From Candidatus Thioglobus sp. (GTDB lineage Bacteria; Pseudomonadota; Gammaproteobacteria; PS1; Pseudothioglobaceae): a stretch of 37,786 nucleotides of DNA. The DNA lies in NCBI GenBank assembly GCA_028345955.1, contig JAOMEO010000011.1, forward strand, positions 1 to 37,786. Reading direction: 5' to 3'. The notes below the pieces were generated by a model. That model made no database searches. It was not told the DNA's origin and saw nothing but the letters and a program-made list of their open reading frames with translations. Below, in pieces: positions 26,497 through 33,357 of this stretch. Position 1 is the first letter of the stretch, and each line of letters opens with the position of its first letter. The position numbers were made by a program, and so were the translations under genes.

Positions 26497-26938
26497 CAAA
26501 GTCAAGCTGTCGCCATGCTTCATAAGCGACAATTGATACACAGTTTGATAGATTTAGACTTCTTGAGCCATCCTGCATAGGAACCGTAATCCCTTCATAT
26601 TCATCAAATATTTCCTTCGGAAGTCCTTTTGTTTCAGAGCCAAATAGAAATGAATCATTGTTATGATATTTTATGTCAGTATAGCTCTTACTCACTTTAG
26701 AGCTGACTACATAAATTTTAGATGGATTAGCTTTGTCTAAATAATCATCAAAATTATCATATTCATAAACACTTGCTAAATCTTTATAATCAAGTCCAGC
26801 ACGTCTAAGGCGCTTATCATTCATCTCAAATCCATACGGCTTGATAAGGTGAAGATTGGCACCCATATTTGCTGATAAACGAATGAGATTGCCTGTATTG
26901 CTAGGTATCTCTGGCTGGAATAATACTAAATTTAGCAT
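26489..26938 (-). CDS. trmL: tRNA (cytidine/uridine-34-2'-O)-methyltransferase TrmL
   Basis: A compact SPOUT methyltransferase of 149 residues. It begins LNLVLFQPEIPSNTGNLIRLSANMGANLHLI, contains LFGSETKGLP and ends with the knot motif RSLNLSNCVSIVAYEAWRQL. All three match TrmL (E. coli 157). It methylates the wobble ribose of some leucine tRNAs. It is convergent with fmt (eight-base overlap) and divergent from rnfE. Confidence 0.94.
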   Translation of the reverse strand: MLNLVLFQPEIPSNTGNLIRLSANMGANLHLIKPYGFEMNDKRLRRAGLDYKDLASVYEYDNFDDYLDKANPSKIYVVSSKVSKSYTDIKYHNNDSFLFGSETKGLPKEIFDEYEGITVPMQDGSRSLNLSNCVSIVAYEAWRQLDFAI

Positions 26939-27040
26939 AACGCTATTTCACAAAAATTAACATTATCATCCCATAGATATCAAAAAAATTAAAGATTCTC
27001 TAACACCTGATAATTTCAAGCCATAGTAAAACCAGCTTGT

Positions 27041-27049
27041 TGATATAAT
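27041..27049 (+). promoter_or_regulatory. Extended -10 promoter immediately before rnfE
   Basis: TGA plus TATAAT forms an extended -10 whose end is nine bases before the rnfE ATG. If used, transcription would begin within about three bases of the start codon, giving an essentially leaderless mRNA. No Shine-Dalgarno sequence is present upstream of this ATG, which is consistent. Confidence 0.45.
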
Positions 27050-27058
27050 AGCGACCTT

Positions 27059-27745
27059 ATGCAAGAATACATAAAAATTACTAGAAACGGCCTTTGGAAC
27101 AATAACCAAGCATTAGTTGCTTTGTTGGGCCTGTGTCCACTTCTAGCAGTTACTAACAATGTGGCTAACGCAATCAGCTTAGGCATAGCAACAACATTTG
27201 TTTTGGTTGCTTCTAACTTTAGCGTTTCATTATTTCGTAACCACATCCGAAAAGAAGTGAGAATTCCAATATTTGTTTTATTGATAGCTTCTTTTGTGAC
27301 GGTAGTTGACCTTATTATGCAGTCATTTTTTTATGACATGTACTTAATACTCGGTATTTTTGTTCCTCTTATCGTCACCAACTGTGCAATATTGGCACGT
27401 GCTGAGGCTTTCGCTTCAAAGAATACTTGGGATAAATCTGTTATTGATGGATTGATGATGGGTATTGGCTTTTCAATAGTACTAGTATTACTAGGAGCGA
27501 TGCGAGAAATTCTTGGAAGTGGAACACTATTTGATCAAGCAGATCTGATTTTTGGCGATCTGGGTTCTAGCCTGAAAGTGACTTTTTTTGATCAATACCA
27601 AGGAACACTAATCGCATTATTACCACCAGGTGCTTTTATCGGTTTGGGTTTGATTGTTGCCCTTAAAAACTTAATTGATTCGAGACAAATGACCGCCCAA
27701 ACTGTGACTAACTCTGAAGCAACTCTAGAACCTCAAACAAACTAA
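27059..27745 (+). CDS. rnfE: Electron transport complex subunit RnfE/RsxE
   Basis: A 228-residue polytopic membrane protein. NGLWNNNQALVALLGLCPLLAVTNN, GIFVPLIVTNCAILARAEAFA and LLPPGAFIGLGL are diagnostic for RnfE/RsxE (E. coli RsxE 231). It forms part of the Na+/H+-pumping ferredoxin:NAD oxidoreductase in the inner membrane. In most gammaproteobacteria it is the last gene of rnfABCDGE, often before nth. Here the upstream neighbour is divergent trmL, so the remaining rnf genes lie elsewhere or are missing. NqrD is a homologue, but the sequence fits RnfE better. Confidence 0.92.
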   Translation: MQEYIKITRNGLWNNNQALVALLGLCPLLAVTNNVANAISLGIATTFVLVASNFSVSLFRNHIRKEVRIPIFVLLIASFVTVVDLIMQSFFYDMYLILGIFVPLIVTNCAILARAEAFASKNTWDKSVIDGLMMGIGFSIVLVLLGAMREILGSGTLFDQADLIFGDLGSSLKVTFFDQYQGTLIALLPPGAFIGLGLIVALKNLIDSRQMTAQTVTNSEATLEPQTN

Positions 27746-27754
27746 AGTTACTCC

Positions 27755-28549
27755 ATGCCTGGGAGAAAAACGATTAATGATTTTCTTAGTGAAGATTTAA
27801 TTGATATTACTCAACTATTGACCTTGGTGCTTGGTCAAAAAAAAGAGCAACTTTACACTTACTCAAATTACGAGCTTACCAACAAAGAACTGAAAAGGCT
27901 TGATGAGCTTATTCAGCAGAGACAGCAAGGAAAGCCTTTTGCTTATTTAAGCGGATCACAGGGTTTTTATCATCTTAACTTCAAAGTGTCTCCCGCAACC
28001 TTAATTCCAAGACCTGAAACTGAACTTTTAATCGATATTGCAGTTGAATTGTTTGAGCCAAACCAAAAAATACATGCTCTAGATTTAGGAACGGGAAGCG
28101 GCATCATTGCAATCACCCTTGCTGATAAATGTCCCTCATGGCAACTAAGTGCAACCGATAAATCTAATGATGCTTTAATAATTGCAAGGCTAAATGCTAC
28201 CAGAAAAATTGACTTTTATTGTGGCAACTGGTTTGAAGTATTACCCAATATAAAATTTGATCTAATTATTAGTAATCCACCATACATAGCTGAAAATGAC
28301 CCTCACCTTAAAGACCTTAAGCATGAGCCAATAGAGGCACTTATATCGGGAAAAGACGGCTTAGACGACATCCGAGAAATCATTAAGCATGCGCCTCAAA
28401 ATCTTAATCCTAGAGGTTATATACTCCTTGAGCATGGTTACAATCAAAAAATAGAAATTACTAAATTACTGGAAAACTCTTTCACTAATATACAAACCTA
28501 TCAAGACTTCAACAATATTGACCGTGCAATACTTGCACAGTATTCATAA
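27755..28549 (+). CDS. prmC: Peptide chain release factor N5-glutamine methyltransferase
   Basis: A 264-residue SAM methyltransferase of typical HemK/PrmC length. The N-terminal helical domain is followed by LIPRPETELLID, SAM motif ALDLGTGSGIIAITLA and the catalytic ISNPPYIAEND. It methylates the GGQ glutamine of release factors RF1 and RF2. In many bacteria it follows prfA; here it follows rnfE by nine bases, so the two are probably one transcript. It marks the end of the core block before the accessory region. Confidence 0.95.
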   Translation: MPGRKTINDFLSEDLIDITQLLTLVLGQKKEQLYTYSNYELTNKELKRLDELIQQRQQGKPFAYLSGSQGFYHLNFKVSPATLIPRPETELLIDIAVELFEPNQKIHALDLGTGSGIIAITLADKCPSWQLSATDKSNDALIIARLNATRKIDFYCGNWFEVLPNIKFDLIISNPPYIAENDPHLKDLKHEPIEALISGKDGLDDIREIIKHAPQNLNPRGYILLEHGYNQKIEITKLLENSFTNIQTYQDFNNIDRAILAQYS

Positions 28550-28570
28550 AAAATTTCATTGAAATTGAAA

Positions 28571-28576
28571 TATAAT
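28571..28576 (+). promoter_or_regulatory. Possible -10 element before the FMO gene
   Basis: TATAAT 30 bases before the presumed TTG start of the FMO gene and seven bases before an ATG at 28583. No matching -35 hexamer is seen. Tentative. Confidence 0.3.
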
Positions 28577-28582
28577 CCTAGT

Positions 28583-28609
28583 ATGAAAAAACTACTCCAA
28601 AAATTTTGA
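28583..28609 (+). other. Possible eight-residue leader ORF coupled to the FMO start
   Basis: The ATG at 28583 opens a frame reading MKKLLQKF and then TGA (28607-28609). This stop overlaps the TTG at 28606-28608 that starts the FMO frame, giving a TTGA overlap. It could be a coupling leader, or the remnant of an original start separated from its gene by an indel. There is no Shine-Dalgarno sequence, so translation is uncertain. Confidence 0.25.
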
Positions 28610-29859
28610 CTGAAAAAATAGATACACTCGTGGTTGGTGGAGGTCAGGCAGGTATAGCCATGAGTGAACACCTGAGCAACTTCAAGATTCCTCACCTCGT
28701 TCTTGAGCGACGCCGGATTGCCGAACGTTGGCGTTCGGAAAGATGGGATTCTCTGGTAGCTAATGGTCCGGCCTGGCATGATCGATTACCAGGGATGGAG
28801 TTCGCGGATTTCGATCCCGATGCTTTTCCTTCTAAAGAAAGGATTGCAGACTATTTAGTCGCTTATGCAGATATGATCAATGCGCCTATCCGTTGCGGTG
28901 TAGAGGTCAAAGAAGTTCGAAGAAATGTTCACCGCCCGGGCTTTCGTGTGGAAACCTCGGATGGTTTGATCGAAGCCAACAGTGTAGTTGCCGCCACTGG
29001 ATCTTTTCAAATCCCTGTGATTCCAGATCTTGTTCCTGCAAATGCAGGAATCACGCAGATACATTCCAGCGCCTACCGCAATCCAGACCAATTACCAGAA
29101 GGTGCAGTGCTAGTAGTTGGAGCAGGTTCATCAGGGGCACAAATCGCGGATGAACTTTTACTTGCAAGTAAGTCTATTTTTCTATCGGTCGGTCCACACG
29201 ACCTTCCTCCTCGAAGTTATCGTGGACGTGATTTTGTCTGGTGGCTGGGTGTTCTCGGTAAGTGGGATGCTGTGACTATGGAGCCCGGTATGGAACATGT
29301 TACCATTGCGGTAAGCGGAGTTCGTGGCGGTCATACGGTCGATTTTCGACGTCTTGCTAGGCAAGGGATAACGCTTGTTGGTAGGACAGAATCCTTCACA
29401 AATGATGTGATGTATTTCGCAACGGATCTTGCGGATAATATTGCGCGAGGAAATGCTTATACCCTTTCGCTGCTAGACGAAGCCGACGCTTATGTAGTTA
29501 GAAATGGTCTTGATTTTCCTGAGGAACCTGAAGTCCGAAAAGTCGAACCAGACCCGCCGTGTGTGACTAATCCTGTTCTTGAGTTAAATCTTACAGAAGT
29601 TGGAATAACTTCAATACTATGGGCAACCGGTTTTGATGTTGATTACAGCTGGTTAAAGGTTGATGCCTTCGACAAAGAAGGCAAACCCAAACATGAGCGT
29701 GGCATTTCTGCCGAAGCCGGGATCTATTTTCTGGGATTGCCTTGGCAGTCACGAAGAGGGTCCTCCTTCATCTGGGGAGTCTGGCATGATGCCAAATTTC
29801 TGGCTGACCAGATATTCATTCGACGTAATTATCTGGCATATGATGATTCAAAGCAATGA
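28606..29859 (+). CDS. Flavin-containing monooxygenase-like oxidoreductase (CzcO/FMO family)
   Basis: A 417-residue NAD(P)/FAD oxidoreductase. FAD motif VVGGGQAGIAMS lies at 9-20, the RRIAERWRSERWDSLVANGP segment is typical of FMO/CzcO proteins, an ATGSF motif is at 130-134 and a second Rossmann motif VVGAGSSGAQIADELL at 170-185. The region GITQIHSSAY (148-157) stands for the FMO fingerprint. The TTG start is chosen because the next ATG (residue 20) would remove the FAD motif. GC content is clearly higher than in neighbours: hand counts of three 60-base rows give 29, 33 and 34 G+C, against 24 in a prmC row. It heads a cluster with RidA-like, DUF1028 and M20 genes. Substrate unknown; N-oxygenation of an amine is one option. 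Confidence 0.78.
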   Translation: MTEKIDTLVVGGGQAGIAMSEHLSNFKIPHLVLERRRIAERWRSERWDSLVANGPAWHDRLPGMEFADFDPDAFPSKERIADYLVAYADMINAPIRCGVEVKEVRRNVHRPGFRVETSDGLIEANSVVAATGSFQIPVIPDLVPANAGITQIHSSAYRNPDQLPEGAVLVVGAGSSGAQIADELLLASKSIFLSVGPHDLPPRSYRGRDFVWWLGVLGKWDAVTMEPGMEHVTIAVSGVRGGHTVDFRRLARQGITLVGRTESFTNDVMYFATDLADNIARGNAYTLSLLDEADAYVVRNGLDFPEEPEVRKVEPDPPCVTNPVLELNLTEVGITSILWATGFDVDYSWLKVDAFDKEGKPKHERGISAEAGIYFLGLPWQSRRGSSFIWGVWHDAKFLADQIFIRRNYLAYDDSKQ

Positions 29860-29912
29860 AAGCCTGAAAGCACATCAAACCTTGATAATACTTAGGGCTA
29901 AATAGACTTATA

Positions 29913-30338
29913 ATGGAAAAATCTATGACACATCAACGAATTAGAAAATTTAACACCTCAGAGATGTATCCTGACAAAGGGATGGATAATGATCTCTGTA
30001 TGGCTGTGAGAGCCGGCAACCGTGTATTTTTAAGAGGTCAAACAGGTTTTGACTTGGATGGCAATATGACGGGTGTTGGTGATGCTTCAGCACAAGCAGA
30101 AAATGCAATGAGTTGCGTTAAGACATTGCTTGAAGAGTCAGGTGCCAAGTTAGAACATATTTGCAAAGTCACAATCTATATCACCGACCGATCCTATCGT
30201 GAAGAAGTATATGAGGTAGTCGGTCGTTGGCTTAAAGGTATTCATGTATGTTCTACTGGTTTAATTGTTAAAGGACTAGCATTGCCAGAGATGATGATGG
30301 AAATTGATGTTGAGGCAATGATTCCAAAGGATGATTAA
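29913..30338 (+). CDS. RidA/YjgF family protein lacking the catalytic arginine
   Basis: A 141-residue RidA-fold protein (a start at 29925, giving 137 residues, is equally plausible). Motifs: FLRGQTGFDLDGNMTGVGDASAQAENAMSCVKTLLEESGAKLEHICKVTIYITD, ending in LPEMMMEIDVEAMIP. When aligned by the LP of the last strand, the Arg that RidA deaminases use (Arg105 in E. coli, in PARSCVEVARLP) corresponds to Gly in CSTGLIVKGLALP. It therefore probably does not hydrolyse 2-aminoacrylate like classic RidA, and belongs to a divergent Rid subgroup. It lies between FMO and DUF1028 genes on the same strand, so it likely serves their pathway. Confidence 0.85.
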   Translation: MEKSMTHQRIRKFNTSEMYPDKGMDNDLCMAVRAGNRVFLRGQTGFDLDGNMTGVGDASAQAENAMSCVKTLLEESGAKLEHICKVTIYITDRSYREEVYEVVGRWLKGIHVCSTGLIVKGLALPEMMMEIDVEAMIPKDD

Positions 30339-30360
30339 TTACTAAACAAAGAGAATGAAG

Positions 30361-30366
30361 AGGAGG
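30361..30366 (+). promoter_or_regulatory. Consensus Shine-Dalgarno site for the DUF1028 gene
   Basis: AGGAGG, seven bases before the ATG at 30374 and four bases before a GTG at 30371. Spacing favours the ATG. It is the strongest ribosome binding site in the window, and stands out among genes that mostly lack one. Confidence 0.65.
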
Positions 30367-30373
30367 GTGAGTG

Positions 30374-31051
30374 ATGACTTTTTCTGTTGCGGGGTTTTGT
30401 GAAAGAACAGGCATGGTTGGTGTTGCTATTTCCTCATCAAGCATATGCGTAGCGAGTCGTTGTCCCTGGGTTCGTGCAGGCGTTGGAGCGGCAAGCACTC
30501 AAAATATTACTGACCCAAGTTTGGGTACTGCAATGCTAGATATAATTGCAAAGGATTCAAGTCCCGAACAAGCAGTTCAAATGGTTACTAAGGGACGAAA
30601 ATTTATCAATTATCGGCAATTGACTGTAATCGATATAAAAGGTCGAAGTGCTAGCTTTACTGGCTCAGAAACTCTCGGTACTCATGCAGTAGTTATGGGT
30701 GATGGTTGCATTGCAGCGGGAAATCTGTTGGTCAATACTGAAGTGCCTCAGGCTATGACTGATAGTTTTTCTAAGAACTCAAACCTACATCTGGCTGAAC
30801 GCTTATTGTTGGCCTTAAAGGCTGGCCTTGATGCTGGCGGTGAAGAGGGCCCTGTGCACTCGGCTGGAATTAAGGTTGCACATGAACATCCTTGGCCATT
30901 AGTGGATTTACGAGTGGATTGGTCTGATGAAAAACCTATTGATCAGCTGATAGAACTGTGGCGCGACTTCAAAGGGCAAATGATGGACTACAACACTCGT
31001 GCCATAGATCCTAGAAGTGCTCCAAGTTACGGTGTTGCCGGAAATCTTTAG
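30374..31051 (+). CDS. DUF1028 family protein (Ntn-hydrolase-like), function unknown
   Basis: A 225-residue DUF1028 protein. It starts MTFSVAGFCERTGMVGVAISSSSICVASRCPWVRAGVGA, which is the family's characteristic N-terminus, followed by STQNITDP and GDGCIAAGNLLV. The family has an Ntn-hydrolase-like fold, with Thr2 as the presumed nucleophile once Met1 is removed (family knowledge, not tested here). Such enzymes cleave amide bonds. The protein is cytoplasmic, with no signal peptide. Its stop is one base before the ATG of the M20 deacetylase, and a RidA-like gene precedes it, so an amide- or N-acyl-amino-acid pathway is suggested. The substrate is unknown. Confidence 0.82.
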   Translation: MTFSVAGFCERTGMVGVAISSSSICVASRCPWVRAGVGAASTQNITDPSLGTAMLDIIAKDSSPEQAVQMVTKGRKFINYRQLTVIDIKGRSASFTGSETLGTHAVVMGDGCIAAGNLLVNTEVPQAMTDSFSKNSNLHLAERLLLALKAGLDAGGEEGPVHSAGIKVAHEHPWPLVDLRVDWSDEKPIDQLIELWRDFKGQMMDYNTRAIDPRSAPSYGVAGNL

Positions 31052-31052
31052 T

Positions 31053-32246
31053 ATGTCATCTAGTACTGCATCAGAAAAAGAAACAACCTTAGAAACTGAG
31101 GCCAAAGCAATTGACTTGCTGAAGACATTAGTTGGGTTTGACACCACCAGCTATAAGTCCAACCTTGAATTAATTGAATTCATTCAATCTTATTTGAAAA
31201 ATTATGGCATTCAATCGACTTTGGTGTATGACGAGAGTGGCAAAAAGGCCAACTTATATGCAACTATTGGACGTACAGATATTGGTGGAATTATGCTATC
31301 AGGGCATACTGATGTTGTGCCGGTAGCTGGTCAAGACTGGAATACTAATCCATTTTGTTTGACAGAATCTGACGATAAGCTATATGGGCGTGGCAGTGCT
31401 GATATGAAAGGTTTTATCGCTTCAGTATTAAGCCGCGTCCCAGATATGTTATCTGCCAATATCAGTAAACCCATCCATTTGGCTTTTTCTTATGACGAAG
31501 AAGTCGGATGTGTTGGCGTCCAGCGCTTATTAGATCTAATGGAACACCAACCAATAAAACCAAGTTGTTGTATCGTTGGTGAGCCAACTAGTATGAAAGT
31601 CGTTATTGGACACAAAGGCAAATACGCTCGTCGTGTGAATGTAAAAGGTCATACATGTCATTCTGGGCAATCACCTTTTGGAGTTAATGCGATTGACTAC
31701 GCAGCAGAACTAATTGTATACATTCGACAATTGGCGCGGGAAAAAGAAAAAAATGGACCCTTTGATAAAGACTACGAAGTACCTTACACAACACTTCATA
31801 CTGGAATTGTACAAGGGGGAACAGTGCTTAATATTGTGCCGAATTTCTGTCAGTTTGATTTTGAAATCCGCCATCTGTATGAAGAAGATCCGCAGCATTT
31901 ATTGGATAAAATAGAAGCCTATACACGACATCTGGAAACAGAGATGCGATCGATTTCAGCTGATACGGGTTTTGATTTTGAAACGCTAGCAACTTATCCA
32001 GGCTTATTAACCGATCCGGGTATAGAGTTTGTTTCTTATGTAAAGCAATTGCTTGATAATGGTGCTCATAGTAAAGTGGCATTTGGCACCGAAGGTGGGT
32101 TGTTTCAAAAACGTCTTGGTATCCCTACTTTAGTCTGCGGACCTGGTAATATCGACCAAGCACATAAGGCTAATGAATTTATCAGTCTTGAACAGTTACA
32201 AATTGGAGGTAAATTTTTGGATTGTTTAATACAATCTTTGAATTGA
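31053..32246 (+). CDS. M20 family deacetylase, acetylornithine deacetylase (ArgE)-like
   Basis: A 397-residue M20 metallopeptidase. SGHTDVVPVAGQDW carries His85, YGRGSADMKGF carries Asp117, SYDEEVGCVG carries the catalytic Glu149 and Glu150, and GEPTS carries Glu177. These match ArgE closely, including the C-terminal FGTEGGLFQ. A longer GTG start at 31017 would overlap DUF1028 by 35 bases; the ATG at 31053, two bases after its stop, is preferred. It would deacylate an N-acyl amino acid. Its place in a catabolic cluster, far from argH, argues against a purely biosynthetic ArgE role, but that cannot be excluded. Confidence 0.85.
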   Translation: MSSSTASEKETTLETEAKAIDLLKTLVGFDTTSYKSNLELIEFIQSYLKNYGIQSTLVYDESGKKANLYATIGRTDIGGIMLSGHTDVVPVAGQDWNTNPFCLTESDDKLYGRGSADMKGFIASVLSRVPDMLSANISKPIHLAFSYDEEVGCVGVQRLLDLMEHQPIKPSCCIVGEPTSMKVVIGHKGKYARRVNVKGHTCHSGQSPFGVNAIDYAAELIVYIRQLAREKEKNGPFDKDYEVPYTTLHTGIVQGGTVLNIVPNFCQFDFEIRHLYEEDPQHLLDKIEAYTRHLETEMRSISADTGFDFETLATYPGLLTDPGIEFVSYVKQLLDNGAHSKVAFGTEGGLFQKRLGIPTLVCGPGNIDQAHKANEFISLEQLQIGGKFLDCLIQSLN

Positions 32247-32271
32247 TTCTTTTTATATTGAGAAAAACCAC

Positions 32272-33213
32272 TTAGAAAGATAATTTAACCGATTTAATTT
32301 GCGAGAGAATTACTCCTGTAGTTACTATTACCGCGCCAATTGCTTGTTGCCAATTCCAGCTTTCACCAAGCAAAAAAAGAAAAAGCATCACATAAAATGG
32401 TAAGGCATTTAAATGAAATGAAGCTATACCAATTCCAAGCCCTCTTACACCCCTTATCCAGAAAATTTGCGATATTGCGAATCCAAGCCACGCATAGATA
32501 AGTACTAGACCTAAATGTTTTATCGTAATTTCAGGATATGGTCCAATTATTTGTAATAAAAAATTACAAATAACATATAAAACAAGGGTAAAGACTGCCA
32601 TTCCAAAAGTTGTTATAGTCGTTTGTCCAAGAGAGGTCATTCCTGGAAGATTTTTTACTGTTGCACGCGACCCCCAAGCAAATATTGCTGCAGGTATAAA
32701 CACAAGCAATGCTCCTAAACGAAGGCCAAAACTAATACTGTCAAAAGTTGCCCCTGTTGCCACAAAGCCACCAAATAAAACTAAAATAATTCCTATCAAA
32801 AACAATTGAGTCATTTTCCGACCATCAAAGATGATTTCCAAAGTCACTGCTGCCAATGGCATCGTAGCTGCCGCAAGTGCAGCGATTACGGGTGTTGTTA
32901 ATGATTGCACAAAAAGCAACAAAAAAGAGCCTATCCCAAACCCTATTCCACCAATCCAGAATCCCTTAATCCAATTTGCAGATCTTACAACGGTACTTCC
33001 TTCAAGAACAATCCAAATAAAAAATAATAAGATAAATGCAAATACATTTCTAACAGTTATAACAGTCACAACGTCCCAATCATCCAACAAATATTCTGCT
33101 GCAGGAAATCCTAATGCAAAAATACTAATAGCAGCTACAAGGATAGCATTCGACTTAATGATTTCAGAATCCTCATGTTTTGAGACCTCTGAATGATATT
33201 TTTTCCAAAGCAT
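32272..33213 (-). CDS. DMT superfamily (EamA) transporter
   Basis: A 313-residue inner-membrane protein with about ten hydrophobic helices arranged as two EamA repeats. VRNVFAFILLFFIWIV and AALAAATMPLAAVTLEIIFDGRKM lie in the first repeat, FAISQIFWIRGVRGLGIGIASFHLNALPFYVMLFLFLLGESWNWQQAIGAVIVTTGVIL in the second. Such proteins move small metabolites or amino acids, often outward. It is convergent with the M20 gene and divergent from doeA, so the shared region upstream may be controlled with ectoine genes. Its substrate is unknown. Confidence 0.85.
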   Translation of the reverse strand: MLWKKYHSEVSKHEDSEIIKSNAILVAAISIFALGFPAAEYLLDDWDVVTVITVRNVFAFILLFFIWIVLEGSTVVRSANWIKGFWIGGIGFGIGSFLLLFVQSLTTPVIAALAAATMPLAAVTLEIIFDGRKMTQLFLIGIILVLFGGFVATGATFDSISFGLRLGALLVFIPAAIFAWGSRATVKNLPGMTSLGQTTITTFGMAVFTLVLYVICNFLLQIIGPYPEITIKHLGLVLIYAWLGFAISQIFWIRGVRGLGIGIASFHLNALPFYVMLFLFLLGESWNWQQAIGAVIVTTGVILSQIKSVKLSF

Positions 33214-33327
33214 ACTTTTTTAGAAGTTTTTCTTAAATTACTAACAGGCGCAATATTACAGTGAGAAAGAATAAAAAAAAATAATTTTAATATTTTTTTG
33301 GTTGCATAAGTTAATAAGTTGAGACAT

Positions 33328-33342
33328 AATGAGTTTCTCATT
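33328..33342. promoter_or_regulatory. Palindrome upstream of doeA, candidate DoeX site
   Basis: AATGAG (33328-33333) and CTCATT (33337-33342) are complementary, separated by TTT, 16 bases before the doeA start. The same half-site, ATGAG/CTCAT, occurs in the palindrome over the doeX start (36068-36087), with different spacing. Shared half-sites at both ends of the ectoine module suggest binding by its AsnC-type regulator. Confidence 0.4.
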
Positions 33343-33357
33343 TTTGAATTCAAATTA

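Noticed and set aside
28893..29153. Cys-rich 86-codon frame inside the FMO gene
   Set aside because: It is a shifted reading of a region with intact conserved FMO motifs; its composition reflects the higher GC.
28606..29859. Trimethylamine monooxygenase (Tmm), common in marine bacteria
   Set aside because: The N-terminus and motif order fit the CzcO/FMO-like group, not what I recall of Tmm, and no TMAO pathway genes are nearby.
33319..33357. TTG start for doeA
   Set aside because: The extension is not conserved and would cover the palindrome; ATG codons at 33358 and 33364 fit better.
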